A DNA stretch of 64,000 bases from Chloroflexota bacterium (GCA_016191435.1 JACPOQ010000035.1:186001-250000), one strand, 5' to 3'. Shown: positions 9,536-18,146, counted from the stretch's first letter. The notes: generated from the letters alone by a model not told the origin. Program-made: numbers and translations.

Positions 9536-9541
9536 TATAGT
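9536..9541 (+). promoter_or_regulatory. -10 box for the DinB gene
   Basis: TATAGT 31 bases before the ATG at 9573, with GAGG shortly before the start. No convincing -35 hexamer. Confidence 0.45.
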
Positions 9542-9572
9542 CTGGCCCGAGACGACAGCACGAGGTACAGCG

Positions 9573-10103
9573 ATGGCGGCAACGGACTTCATGAAACAAA
9601 CCCTGGACTTCATCCACCGCGGGTTCAGAGGCGCGGCCGAAGGCCTTTCCGACGAGCAGTTGCACTTCGTGCCCGAAGGTCAATCGCACTCCATCGCTTG
9701 GTGCATGTGGCATGCGGCGCGCATCGAGGACATGTTCTTCCAGCAGATCTTCCAGGGAAAGCAGCGCGAATGGGAAAGCGGCGGCTGGGCGGCGGCCACC
9801 GGCCTGCCGGAAAAGGGCTTTGGCACCAACCAGCCGACCGATGAGGCGAAGACGGTCCACATCGCGTCGCTCGACCGCTTCCGTGAGTACCAGGCGACGG
9901 TGGCGGATGCGGCGCTGGCCTTTCTCGGCTCCATCGATGACAGCGAGCTCGCCCGCGAGGTGAAACTGGGTGAGCGGACGGAGACGCTGGGCGAGTCGAT
10001 AAACCTGCACCTGGTCATCCACCTGAACGGGCACCGCGGCGAGGTGAACTTGCTCCGTGGGATGATGGGCTTCCCGCCGGTGCTGCTGAACCAGGGCGGC
10101 TAG
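9573..10103 (+). CDS. DinB-family protein
   Basis: A 176-residue four-helix DinB/YfiT-fold protein. The metal-binding triad expected for the family is visible as His in CMWHAARIEDMFF and the paired His in LHLVIHLNGHRGEVNLL near the C-terminus. Family members bind Zn or Ni and often act as thiol-dependent transferases or detoxification enzymes; the substrate here cannot be told. The ATG at 9573 is chosen over longer in-frame extensions because upstream sequence is the antisense of nfeD's start region and carries a promoter box. Confidence 0.88.
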   Translation: MAATDFMKQTLDFIHRGFRGAAEGLSDEQLHFVPEGQSHSIAWCMWHAARIEDMFFQQIFQGKQREWESGGWAAATGLPEKGFGTNQPTDEAKTVHIASLDRFREYQATVADAALAFLGSIDDSELAREVKLGERTETLGESINLHLVIHLNGHRGEVNLLRGMMGFPPVLLNQGG

Positions 10104-10223
10104 CCGCGCCCGGCCGACGATTTCGCGCAGTTGCGACGACGGTCGGATCGGCGGTAGTTGGCAACCGTCCGCGTCGGCGCGCACCTGCGGATCGCCGCGC
10201 TGCGGGATGAGCCCCGCTCACGC

Positions 10224-11879
10224 TCAGTCGTCGAGCAGCGCCTCGGCCGGGTCGGCGTCGCCCTGCGTCGATTGCGTCGCGTCGATGCCGAAGGCCTCGG
10301 CGAAGCGGCGGTACGGCTCGAGCGAGTCGCCGTACTTCACGTGCCCGGCCGTGTGGTGCGCGCACGCTTGCAACAAGAGGTCGCGGTTACGCGCCGTGCT
10401 CTTCTCGTAGTCTTCGACGAAGCAGAGCCCCAGCTCCTGGTTGTGCGTGTCGTTCCCTTGCTTGGCGGCGCCGAGCGCGAGCACCCGTATGAGCGGCGCG
10501 GTGGGGTGCCCCGCTGCCTGGTAGGCGCGGACCCAGGAGACGCTCTCGGCGGGCACGCGGCGCACCATGCCGTCGTCCAGCCGCTGCAGGATCTGCGCCG
10601 CCGAAAGGTCCGCCGCCTCGCGCAGCGGCGTCGTATCGGCGGCGGCGTTGCCGGGCGTTGCCCGCAACCAGTGCGAGCACTGGTTGATGAAAGAGCCGGC
10701 GACGTAGAGCAGCCGCAGGCGATGCGCGTGGTCGAAGCGGTCGTAGAACCAGCCGAGTGTGTTGGTGTATTCGTAGCAGTGTTGCGACATCGAGAAGTTG
10801 CGGGGGTCGCCCGTTTCGAGCACGCACTGGGCCGCCGCCACCTGGCACACGTCGACGATCTGGCGGGCGCTCTTGCCGGCCAGGAGCAGCGCGCTGATCG
10901 CCTCGATGTAGGCCGGCTCGGGAGCGTGCCGGAGCGCCTGGATCAGCATCGCCGATTCCGCGCCAGTCAGCGGCACTTCGTTCGCGAGCAGCCTGCGCTC
11001 GGGGAGCAAGTCCGGCGTGGGAGCGATGGACGAGCGCTGGCGCTCGGGCTCTTCGGCCAGCTGGATCCACGCGACTTCGCCGGCCATCTCGTACGACGAA
11101 TGCCAGCGCGGCCCCACCGCGATATCGGGCACGCCGGCGTAGATCACCGGGTGTGCGTTCTCCCAGCCGACGGCCTCCGCGAGCTCCACCGTGGCGCGGG
11201 CGCGGTAGGATTTGTGCCCGGTGGTGTAGGAGCGGTTGAACACCATGCGGTCCTGGACGTCGATGAGCCCGGCGAAGACGAGATGGGCGAGCACCTGCTC
11301 GCGGTGGCCCTCGTCCTCGAGAAGCCCGAGGAACACCCGGTAGGCGGGGACGACCTCGCCGCGCTGCACCAGCGTGAGCCACTGGTTCAGGCGCTCTTCG
11401 AGCGTCCCTTCGAGGTAGAGAGGCTCCTGGTCTTCCCAGTGGACCTGCGGCGGGGGCGGCGGGCCCTTGGCGTCGCGCTCCCAGCGGCCCCGGCCATAAT
11501 GGCCGGGCATCTTGCCCTGCAACTGGTTCCACGGGTCCAGCCCGGTGGGGACGTACCAGACCGTCTGGGCCATCGGCAGGAACTGGAACTCCTTGCCGAC
11601 GAACCGCCGCAGGCGAAGCGCCACCCGGGCGCTCAGCAGGCAGTGATCGTTGTTGACGAAGCGGACCGTGCCGTTATCGATCCGCTGGTGGTAGGGGACG
11701 TGGGTGTAGGGCGCATGGATGCGCACCGTCTCGCGGAGCATCTCGCTCAGCGGCCGGCTGTCACGCACGAGGTCGTAGAAGACACTGCTCGCGCCAACCT
11801 GGTCCCGCTCGACGACACGCTCCTGGAGGCGCGAGTACAGCGTCGCGGCGCTCGCCGGGCTGGCTTCGTGGACGACCAT
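10224..11879 (-). CDS. Uncharacterised 551-residue protein
   Basis: I do not recognise this family. It is soluble, mostly helical and rich in His and aromatic residues. Clusters that look functional are YTHVPYHQRIDNG (near residue 58), SQHCYEYTNTLGWFYDRFDHAHRL, SFINQCSHWLRATPGN and ACAHHTAGHVKYGD close to the C-terminus; several spaced His residues could bind metal. No signal peptide or membrane segment. GGAGG lies seven bases before the ATG and a TAGGAT -10 box is at 11916-11921, so it has its own promoter. It stands alone, convergent with dinB; no functional hint from neighbours. Confidence 0.75.
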   Translation of the reverse strand: MVVHEASPASAATLYSRLQERVVERDQVGASSVFYDLVRDSRPLSEMLRETVRIHAPYTHVPYHQRIDNGTVRFVNNDHCLLSARVALRLRRFVGKEFQFLPMAQTVWYVPTGLDPWNQLQGKMPGHYGRGRWERDAKGPPPPPQVHWEDQEPLYLEGTLEERLNQWLTLVQRGEVVPAYRVFLGLLEDEGHREQVLAHLVFAGLIDVQDRMVFNRSYTTGHKSYRARATVELAEAVGWENAHPVIYAGVPDIAVGPRWHSSYEMAGEVAWIQLAEEPERQRSSIAPTPDLLPERRLLANEVPLTGAESAMLIQALRHAPEPAYIEAISALLLAGKSARQIVDVCQVAAAQCVLETGDPRNFSMSQHCYEYTNTLGWFYDRFDHAHRLRLLYVAGSFINQCSHWLRATPGNAAADTTPLREAADLSAAQILQRLDDGMVRRVPAESVSWVRAYQAAGHPTAPLIRVLALGAAKQGNDTHNQELGLCFVEDYEKSTARNRDLLLQACAHHTAGHVKYGDSLEPYRRFAEAFGIDATQSTQGDADPAEALLDD

Positions 11880-11915
11880 AACCGCCTCCTGTCCCGAGGC
11901 ATCGGCCTGAGCCGC

Positions 11916-11921
11916 ATCCTA
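11916..11921 (-). promoter_or_regulatory. -10 box for the 551-residue protein
   Basis: TAGGAT on the minus strand, 36 bases before the ATG at 11879, with an intervening GGAGG ribosome-binding site at 11885-11889. Confidence 0.45.
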
Positions 11922-11965
11922 GTCCGGCCGGGTGCGGGTTACAACCGCGCCGGCCGGGCGTTCGC

Positions 11966-13156
11966 TCACGAGCGGCCGCGGTTCATGCGTTCCAGCATCT
12001 CCTTCGGGATCTCGATGCCCGCATCGGCGAAGGCCTTGCCGATCGCCGCCTGGGCCGGCGCGAAGATGCTGGCGCGGTGCCCGGACACCCAATCGCGGTT
12101 GGATTGCACGGGCGCGAACTGGCCCTGGAAGCGCGGCGCCACATAGCGTGCCCACAGGTCGTAGCTGTGGAGCGTCTTCTCCCAGGTCGTCCATTCGTGG
12201 GCGTTGAACAGCAACGTGCCCATGCCGCCGGTGATCTCGAAGATGCGCTCGACGGCCGCGATCGCGTCGTCCGGCGTCCCAACGATGAGCCCTCCAGTTT
12301 CGACCATCCCCTCGAAGGTGAAGTCCGCGCCCACGGGGCTGCCGAGCGTCTCCCCGAAGTACGACGTGTAGAAGTGCGTGCAGCCTTCGCGCACGTCGTT
12401 CATCGCCTCTTCGCGCGAATCGGCGAGATGCATGGAGATGAGCACGCGCCAGTTGTCGCGGCTGACAGTCTGGCCGTGCTTCGCTGCCGTCTCCTCGACG
12501 ATGTTCCAGTTCCACGCGGCGTTCGTCATGCCGCCGGGTTGGGACGCAGTCACTGAGAGCATGCCCACACCGTGCTTGCCGGCAGCCGTGGGGCCGGCCG
12601 GCGAGAAGCTGCTCGCGACCGCCACGGGCATGTGCGGCTTCGAATATGGCGCGACCTGCAGCCGCGCGTCGCGCAGGCTGAACCAGTCCGTCTCCATCGT
12701 CACGGTCTCACCACGAAAGAGCGCCATGATCGCCGTGAGCGATTCGTCCATGCGCGGGCGCTGCGTGAGTGGGTCGATTCCCATCTGCCACGCATCGGAG
12801 GTGAGCGCGCCCGGCCCGACACCCAGCATCGCCCGTCCCCGCGAGAGGTGGTCCAGCTGCACCATACGGTCGGCGAGGATGAACGGGTGGTGGTAGGGCA
12901 GGCTGGACACGCCCGTCCCGAGGCGGATGCGCCGCGTGCGCTGGCTGGCAGCGGCGATCATCACTTCGGGGCTGGCGATGATTTCCCAGCCGGCGCTGTG
13001 ATGCTCCCCGAACCACGCCTCGTCGAAATCGAGACGGTCCAGGTGTTCAATGAGCGCCAGGTCGCGTTCCAGCGCGAGCGTCGGGTTGTCCCCCGGGCGG
13101 TGGAACGGCGCCATGAAGATGCCGAAGTTCAGGCGGTCCGGTGTATACGGCGGCAT
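11966..13156 (-). CDS. LLM-class flavin-dependent oxidoreductase
   Basis: Luciferase-like monooxygenase fold, 396 residues. Family marks include the N-terminal strand FGIFMAPFHRPGDNP, DFDEAWFGEHHSAGWEI, the flavin-phosphate region RIRLGTGVSSLPYHHPF and DHLSRGRAMLGVGPGAL. The enzyme would use FMN or F420 to oxidise a small organic substrate, which cannot be inferred; long insertions in the second half are typical of the alkanal-monooxygenase-like branch. A 15-base palindrome lies just upstream. One of three members of this superfamily in the window. Confidence 0.93.
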   Translation of the reverse strand: MPPYTPDRLNFGIFMAPFHRPGDNPTLALERDLALIEHLDRLDFDEAWFGEHHSAGWEIIASPEVMIAAASQRTRRIRLGTGVSSLPYHHPFILADRMVQLDHLSRGRAMLGVGPGALTSDAWQMGIDPLTQRPRMDESLTAIMALFRGETVTMETDWFSLRDARLQVAPYSKPHMPVAVASSFSPAGPTAAGKHGVGMLSVTASQPGGMTNAAWNWNIVEETAAKHGQTVSRDNWRVLISMHLADSREEAMNDVREGCTHFYTSYFGETLGSPVGADFTFEGMVETGGLIVGTPDDAIAAVERIFEITGGMGTLLFNAHEWTTWEKTLHSYDLWARYVAPRFQGQFAPVQSNRDWVSGHRASIFAPAQAAIGKAFADAGIEIPKEMLERMNRGRS

Positions 13157-13188
13157 CGCGCATTCCCCTCTCTGCGGACGGAAATAAA

Positions 13189-13203
13189 TTAGCGTGAGGC
13201 TAA
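13189..13203. promoter_or_regulatory. Operator-like palindrome upstream of the LLM gene
   Basis: TTAGC-GTGAG-GCTAA, a perfect five-base dyad with a five-base centre, 33 bases upstream of the start at 13156 and next to an AT-rich patch (AAATAAATT) unusual for this genome. Shape fits a TetR-type operator; no cognate regulator gene is adjacent. Confidence 0.4.
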
Positions 13204-13291
13204 CTGATCGCGCGGCCGGTGGCTAGCAGCGCCTTTCACACCCCGCGGACGCCCGGACGCCGGCCGATGCCCATCGGCCAGTTTTTCACGT

Positions 13292-15577
13292 TCAGGCCGC
13301 CGCCACGCCCCGCTCCTGGACCATCGCGACAAACTGCTCGATCGGGACCGGCCGGCTGAACAGATAGCCCTGCGCCCGGTCGCAGCCCAGCTCCACCAGC
13401 AGGTCGGCCTGCGGCTGCGTTTCCACGCCTTCGGCGATGACGCCCAGCCCGAGCGCCCGCGCGATGGCGATGACCGCCCGCGTGATGGCCACGGATTGCC
13501 GGTCGCCAGGGGTTTGCTCGACGAACTGCTTCGGCACCTTCAGATAGTCGGCCGGCACATTCTTGAGGTACGACAACGACGAGTAGCCCGTGCCGAAGTC
13601 ATCGATCAGCACGTCCAACCCGCACTCGCGGAGGCGCGCCAGCGTTTCGATCTGGCTTTGGTCGGCGATGAGGGCGGACTCCGTGACTTCGATGCCGAGC
13701 ACGCGCGGCGCGATGGCGGCGGCGAGCGCTTCGAGTTCGGCGACCAGGCGCGCATCACTGAGGTCTACCGGGTTGATATTCACCGAGAGCGAAATATCGA
13801 CGGGGCACTGTTCGAGCACATCCACGGCGCGGGCGATGACGTAACGGGCCAGCTCGGGCGAAAGGCCGTGCGCCTCCGAGATTCGCGCGAATTCGTCCGG
13901 CGCGATGGGGCCAAGCACTGGATGGGTCCAGCGCGAAAGCGCTTCGCCGCCGACGATGGCGCCCGTGGCAAGGTCCACCGAGGGCTGCACCACGACCACG
14001 ATCTGCTCGTCGTGGATGGCCGCCAGCAGGTCATCCGCGATGCGGTAACGGCGAGCGACGCGGTCGTGCATCGGCGGCGAAAACTGCAGGCACTGACTCT
14101 TCCCCAGCCGCTTCGCCTCGTAGAGCGCGGTGTCCGCGTTGCGCATCAGCTCGAACGCCTCGTTGGCCTCGCGGCCGCCTGCGACACCAATGCTGGCGCG
14201 CAAGGCGAAAGTCTGCTCGCGGAACGTGATCGGGTCCCGCAGGCAGTCTTCGATGCGCGCTGCCGCTGAGCGCCAGCCGGGCTCGCCATTCGAGACCAGC
14301 ACGGCGAACTCGTCGCCTCCCAGCCGTGCGACGATGCCGTCTTCGCCCATGGCCCGCGAGAGCCGCGCTGCGAACTGCACCAGCACCGTGTCGCCCACGG
14401 CGTGCCCGAAGGTGTCGTTGATCACCTTGAAGTCGTCGAGGTCGACGATGAGGACGAAGACGGCGCCCGCATCATCCGCCAGCACGGCCTCCATCCGCCG
14501 CGTCAACAGGCGGCGATTGGCGAGATCCGTGAGCGTATCATGGCTGGCCTGGTGCGCCAGCCGCGCGTGCGCGGCGATGGTCCGCGAGATCGTTTCGAAG
14601 GTCGCCAGCTCCGCGCTCGAAAACCGGCGCATGGAGCCGGCGGCGGTGGCCACCAGCACGAGGCCCGGTTCGCCGGCGCCCGCAAGCGGCGCGAGGATGA
14701 CCTCCTGCACGGGCCGCCCGCCAATCAGCGCCCGTGCGATCGCGGCCGCCGCGTCGTGGCCATCCTCGCTGGAGTTGAGGCTCGCGAGCCGGGCACGGGC
14801 GCCGTCGGCGAACGCCCGGATGTCGTCCCGCGCCACCGCCAGCTCCCGGCTCTCGCGGGATTCGCGGCGGCCGTCAACGCGGAGTACCAGCGTCGTGCGC
14901 GAGTGCGAGTCCGGGAGGTACGCCTCCACGATGTCGCCGCCCAGCGCTTCCCGGAGCCGGTGGAGCGTCGCGAACAATGCGCCGTCGGTTTCGACATTCT
15001 CGCTGAGGACGCGTGAGGCCTCGTACAGCAGTTGCAGGTTCTCGCGCCGTTCACGCTCGGCCACATACGCGCGGTTCGCGAAATAGAGCCCGATGAGCGG
15101 CGCGGTCGCGAACACGATCGCGGCCGGGGCCACGTATCCAAGGATCGCGCCCGCCAGCCCCACGCTGGTCGCGCCCAGTGTGGTGATGCTGCCGAACACG
15201 AGCGTCGCGCGAAGGTCCGCGAGATGGGCGCGCCCGGATGCCATCGACATAACCGCGAAGACCAGCAGGGCGCTCAACAGTCCGGCGAGCGAGGTCGCGG
15301 CGCCCACGGCCAGCCACGCGCGTGCATCCAGGACTGAGGCCCCACCTGCGATCGCGCCGTAGCTGATTACCGCGATGGCGGTCGTGAAGGCGAACACCGA
15401 GACGTTGAATGCGAGCTTCAGGGGAGGCTGCTTGCGATGCGCCAGGAGCACCCCACCGCCACCGGCGAGGTAGCTGGTGAGCAACAGCGCCGGGTGGCTC
15501 AGGAGGAGCCCGGCGGTGAGTGGCACTTCGAGCAGCGAGAACGAGTGCGAGTTTCGCCCGAAGTGGAAGTGGACCAC
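13292..15577 (-). CDS. GGDEF-EAL cyclic-di-GMP protein, 5' end lost
   Basis: Bifunctional c-di-GMP synthase/phosphodiesterase architecture: an integral membrane sensor region (FSLLEVPLTAGLLLSHP through about eight hydrophobic segments), a GAF-like linker, a GGDEF domain with intact GGDEF motif (14306-14320) and a C-terminal EAL domain with GGEALSRW and DDFGTGYSSLSYL. Both catalytic signatures look competent. The membrane domain starts abruptly: homologous-looking sequence begins at AERFVVHFHFGRNSHSFSLLE (about 15,589) and everything upstream in this frame is the antisense of a subtilase fragment. The frame stays open to 16,114, but those residues are low-complexity. A GTG at 15,577 is the first plausible start in conserved sequence. 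The missing N-terminal helix suggests truncation at a rearrangement. Confidence 0.8.
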   Translation of the reverse strand: MVHFHFGRNSHSFSLLEVPLTAGLLLSHPALLLTSYLAGGGGVLLAHRKQPPLKLAFNVSVFAFTTAIAVISYGAIAGGASVLDARAWLAVGAATSLAGLLSALLVFAVMSMASGRAHLADLRATLVFGSITTLGATSVGLAGAILGYVAPAAIVFATAPLIGLYFANRAYVAERERRENLQLLYEASRVLSENVETDGALFATLHRLREALGGDIVEAYLPDSHSRTTLVLRVDGRRESRESRELAVARDDIRAFADGARARLASLNSSEDGHDAAAAIARALIGGRPVQEVILAPLAGAGEPGLVLVATAAGSMRRFSSAELATFETISRTIAAHARLAHQASHDTLTDLANRRLLTRRMEAVLADDAGAVFVLIVDLDDFKVINDTFGHAVGDTVLVQFAARLSRAMGEDGIVARLGGDEFAVLVSNGEPGWRSAAARIEDCLRDPITFREQTFALRASIGVAGGREANEAFELMRNADTALYEAKRLGKSQCLQFSPPMHDRVARRYRIADDLLAAIHDEQIVVVVQPSVDLATGAIVGGEALSRWTHPVLGPIAPDEFARISEAHGLSPELARYVIARAVDVLEQCPVDISLSVNINPVDLSDARLVAELEALAAAIAPRVLGIEVTESALIADQSQIETLARLRECGLDVLIDDFGTGYSSLSYLKNVPADYLKVPKQFVEQTPGDRQSVAITRAVIAIARALGLGVIAEGVETQPQADLLVELGCDRAQGYLFSRPVPIEQFVAMVQERGVAAA

Positions 15578-15589
15578 GAACCGTTCCGC

Positions 15590-15605
15590 CAACCCGAAAG
15601 CGCCG
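15590..15605. other. Breakpoint joining two 5'-truncated genes
   Basis: Minus-strand GGDEF-EAL coding sequence ends its recognisable homology at about 15,589 and plus-strand subtilase coding sequence begins its recognisable homology at about 15,605. Both genes lack their 5' parts and point away from this spot. This is the footprint of a deletion, inversion or chimeric assembly join. Confidence 0.6.
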
Positions 15606-16348
15606 GCACGCTCGATTTGAAGGACGACCAGGTCCCGAGCTTCTCCTCGGTTGGCACGGTGGCGCGCCGCGTCGATATCGTCGCGCCCGGCGCCCACATC
15701 GCCAGCACGCGCGTGCCCGGCTCGTACGTGGACCTGAACTATGGGGCTGCAGCGGGCGTGAGCTCGACACTGATCAAAGGCAGCGGTACGTCGCAGGCGG
15801 CCGCGGTCGTATCGGGTGCGGCGGCGCTGGTCATCCAGCAGCGGCCCGGGATCACGCCGCAGCAACTCAAACTCCTGCTCATGAAGACGGCGACGCCGCT
15901 CGGGAGTGAATCGCCGGACGCCCAGGGCAAAGGCGAGCTGAACCTGGCGCGCACCTTCGGCGCGGCCACCCCGCCCCTGGCGCTTCCGACCGGCGTCCCG
16001 AGCAGCGGTCTCGGCAGCATCGCCTCGGCCCGCGGCACCTCGGTCGTCCGACTCAACGGCGTCCCGCTCGTCGGCAACGTCGACATCTTCGGCAAGGGTC
16101 TCGTTGTGAGGCAACTGACGGGCCTCGCCCCGGGCTTGGTCAGATGGGTGGGCGGCACCTTCAACGGCACCCAGTGGACAGGCAACACCTGGAGCGCCAG
16201 CACGTGGTCCGGTTCCACCTGGAGCGCGTCCACGTGGTCGGCGAGCACGTGGAGTGGCTCGACGTGGTCCGCATCGACATGGAGCGCGAGCACGTGGTCC
16301 GGCTCGACGTGGTCCGGGAACACGTGGTCATCGGCTTCCTGGGACTAG
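15605..16348 (+). pseudogene. Subtilisin-like (S8) peptidase, C-terminal remnant
   Basis: What remains is the last third of a subtilase: DLKDDQVPSFSSVG, VDIVAPGAHIASTRVPG and the catalytic-serine motif GTSQAAAVVSGAAALV (consensus GTSMAxPxVxG), followed by a linker and a Trp-Ser-Thr repeat tail. The Asp and His of the catalytic triad, the prodomain and any signal peptide are missing, so it cannot be an active protease. The upstream open frame (from 15,437) is antisense to the GGDEF-EAL gene and is not protease-like. A conserved hydrophobic stretch between core and repeats suggests the original protein was exported. Confidence 0.8.
16178..16342 (+). repeat. Eleven-fold 15-bp repeat encoding TWSxS pentapeptides
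   Basis: Eleven consecutive pentapeptides of the form S-A/G-S-T-W (first TGNTW, last SSASW) at the end of the subtilase remnant, 165 bases at a strict 15-base period. The Trp recurs every five residues. Such tails occur at the C-termini of secreted subtilases and are thought to form surface or wall-binding solenoids. The DNA repeats are imperfect at third positions, so the array is not freshly expanded. Confidence 0.85.
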
Positions 16349-16474
16349 CATCCTGGTGGGCGGCGAATCCACGGAGGGGGTGGCGCACATGCGCCGCCCC
16401 TTCCGTGCGCCCAGTGCTAAGTGCGTACGATGCTGCCTAGCGGTGCAGACGCGCCGCCCCGGGTGGAAAGAAAG

Positions 16475-16954
16475 ATGGCCATTCCGCGCCGAATCCTCAT
16501 CGCGGCGTACATCGCCGCCTACCGCGCCCAGCGGTTGCGCTGGTGGGCGACGCGCCCCGTCGTGCTCGGCGTGCGGGTGCTGCTGATCGCCGACGGCGAA
16601 GTGGTGCTCGTGCGGCACACCTACCGGCCCGGCTGGTTCCTCCCGGGCGGCTCGGTCAAACGCGGCGAGTCGCTCGAAGCCGCCGCGCGGCGGGAAGTCG
16701 CTGAAGAAACGGGCCTGGAGGTCCGAGAAATCCGGCTGATGTCGGTCTCGTTCGTGCAGGTGGAAGGGCGCAGCGACCACGTCGCGCAGTTCGCCAGCGA
16801 GTCGTTCGTGCCCATCGCGGGGGCGAAGCCGAGCCCCGAGATCGCCGAAGTGCGCCGCTTCCCCGTCGTCAGCCTGCCCCCGGGGATCGACCGGGGCGCG
16901 GCGGAGCAGGTCGCAAACTTCGCCTCCGGCTTGGGCGAACCGGGCGAGTCCTGA
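16475..16954 (+). CDS. Nudix hydrolase
   Basis: 159-residue Nudix enzyme with a complete Nudix box, GGSVKRGESLEAAARREVAEETGL, carrying all the metal-binding Glu residues (REVAEE). Hydrolyses a nucleoside-diphosphate-linked substrate; which one is not determinable. The N-terminus is basic and helical (RRILIAAYIAAYRAQRLRWWA), which may associate with the membrane. ATG at 16475 follows a purine-rich GGAAAGAAAG; a TACGAT box lies about 40 bases upstream. Useful contrast with the two degenerate Nudix proteins in the trp cluster. Confidence 0.93.
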   Translation: MAIPRRILIAAYIAAYRAQRLRWWATRPVVLGVRVLLIADGEVVLVRHTYRPGWFLPGGSVKRGESLEAAARREVAEETGLEVREIRLMSVSFVQVEGRSDHVAQFASESFVPIAGAKPSPEIAEVRRFPVVSLPPGIDRGAAEQVANFASGLGEPGES

Positions 16955-16994
16955 CCAGCGAAATGCACGTGGGCGTGAAGGGGCCGCCTGGCCT

Positions 16995-17000
16995 TACGCT
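16995..17000 (+). promoter_or_regulatory. -10 box for a leaderless gene
   Basis: TACGCT, then six bases (GGAGGC), then the GTG at 17007. The GGAGG is only one base from the start codon, too close for a normal ribosome-binding site, so a leaderless transcript fits better. Confidence 0.45.
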
Positions 17001-17006
17001 GGAGGC

Positions 17007-18146
17007 GTGACGTTCACGCGGCCGGTGCTTGTTATTTTCCACGGTGGCGCCGGCGGCATGCCGGCGGAACGGCTGCTCGCCCGGGCGCGCGTGGCGGCGG
17101 CCCGCGAGACTTCGCTCTCGGCCCGGGCCGCCGGGTTCGAAGCCGTAATCGTCGCCACGGACGATGCCGACGCGTTCCGCGGCTTCCCACCCGGCGTGCT
17201 CGTCGACAGCGACGCCTCAGCACCATTCGAATTCGCCGCGCGCCTGCGTGGGCTGGTCCAGCGCTACGGGTTGCAGAAGCCCGCGACCATGGGCTCGGGC
17301 TCGGTGCCCTTGCTCGGCCTCGGCGAATTTCAGCTCATTGTCGAGCAGCTGGAGGCGCGTGACGGGCGCTTCGTCACCAACAACTTCTTCTCCAGCGACC
17401 TGACTGCATGGACCCCGGGCAGCGCCATCGAGCGAGTTACGCCGTTCGCGCGTGACAACCTGCTGCCGCGGCGGCTGCGCGACGACGCCGGCCTCGCGCC
17501 GGTCGTGCTGCCGCGGACCACGGAGACGCAGTTCGACCTCGATACGCCATCCGACCTGGCGGTGCTGGCGCTCGATGAGCGCGTGCCCCCGGCGATCGGC
17601 GAGGTGGCGCGTGCCGCCGCCCTGCCGCTGGAGGGCTTTCGCGCTGTTATGCGAATCCTCTGCGACCGCGAAGCCGAGCTTGTGGTCGCCGGTCGCGTGG
17701 GCGCGATGGCATGGCAACACCTGGAGCGCGAGACCGCCTGCCGCGTACGTATGCTCAGCGAAGAGCGCGGGCTTGCGACCGCTGCGCCCGAGCACGTACC
17801 CCGGTCAGTGCTCGGCTTTCTCCTGGAAGCGCTGGGCGTCCCCCGTTTCTTCGAACGCATCTGTGAACTGGGCGATGCGGTGGTGCTTGATACGCGTGTG
17901 ATCGAAGCCCATCTCGGCCTGTCGCCTTCGCGCGAGGACCGCTTCCAGAGCGACCTGCTGAACCCCGAAGCCATCCACGATCCCTTCCTGCGAGAGTTCA
18001 CCGCAGCCGCGCGCGCGGCGCCAAAGCCGGTGTTGTTGGGCGGACATTCACTGGTGGCCGGTGGCCTGATGGCGCTCAACGACATCGCCTGGCGCGAGAA
18101 CGACCGCCGGCTGGGACTGCTGGAGCCACCGCCGCCACGAGTGTGA
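17007..18146 (+). CDS. Nucleotidyltransferase-like (CofC/MobA-type fold) protein with unknown C-terminal domain
   Basis: Residues 1-195 resemble the GT-A fold of small NTP transferases such as CofC: a first strand with basic Arg/Lys loop, LSARAAGFEAVIVATDDADAF, a middle TMGSGSVPLLGLGEFQ, and the closing TQFDLDTPSDLAVLAL, which mirrors the D(x)DTPxDL ending of CofC. Residues 200-379 form a separate conserved-looking domain (DRFQSDLLNPEAIHDPFLREFT, LLGGHSLVAGGLMALNDIAWRENDRR) that I do not recognise. CofC makes the activated lactate/PEP unit of F420, which would suit the F420-type enzymes nearby, but the extra domain and missing strong substrate motifs make this only a suggestion. Stands alone. 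Confidence 0.6.
   Translation: MTFTRPVLVIFHGGAGGMPAERLLARARVAAARETSLSARAAGFEAVIVATDDADAFRGFPPGVLVDSDASAPFEFAARLRGLVQRYGLQKPATMGSGSVPLLGLGEFQLIVEQLEARDGRFVTNNFFSSDLTAWTPGSAIERVTPFARDNLLPRRLRDDAGLAPVVLPRTTETQFDLDTPSDLAVLALDERVPPAIGEVARAAALPLEGFRAVMRILCDREAELVVAGRVGAMAWQHLERETACRVRMLSEERGLATAAPEHVPRSVLGFLLEALGVPRFFERICELGDAVVLDTRVIEAHLGLSPSREDRFQSDLLNPEAIHDPFLREFTAAARAAPKPVLLGGHSLVAGGLMALNDIAWRENDRRLGLLEPPPPRV

Noticed and set aside
8084..9844. 586-codon plus-strand frame across nfeD and dinB
   Set aside because: Antisense of nfeD for most of its length; residues are charged low-complexity and the true DinB frame is different.
10158..12146. 662-codon plus-strand frame
   Set aside because: Antisense of the 551-residue protein gene, which has a ribosome site and promoter; this frame has neither.
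15739..16323. Minus-strand frame with DHVEPDHVLALHV repeats
   Set aside because: Mirror image of the TWSxS coding repeat; repeat periodicity alone keeps it open.
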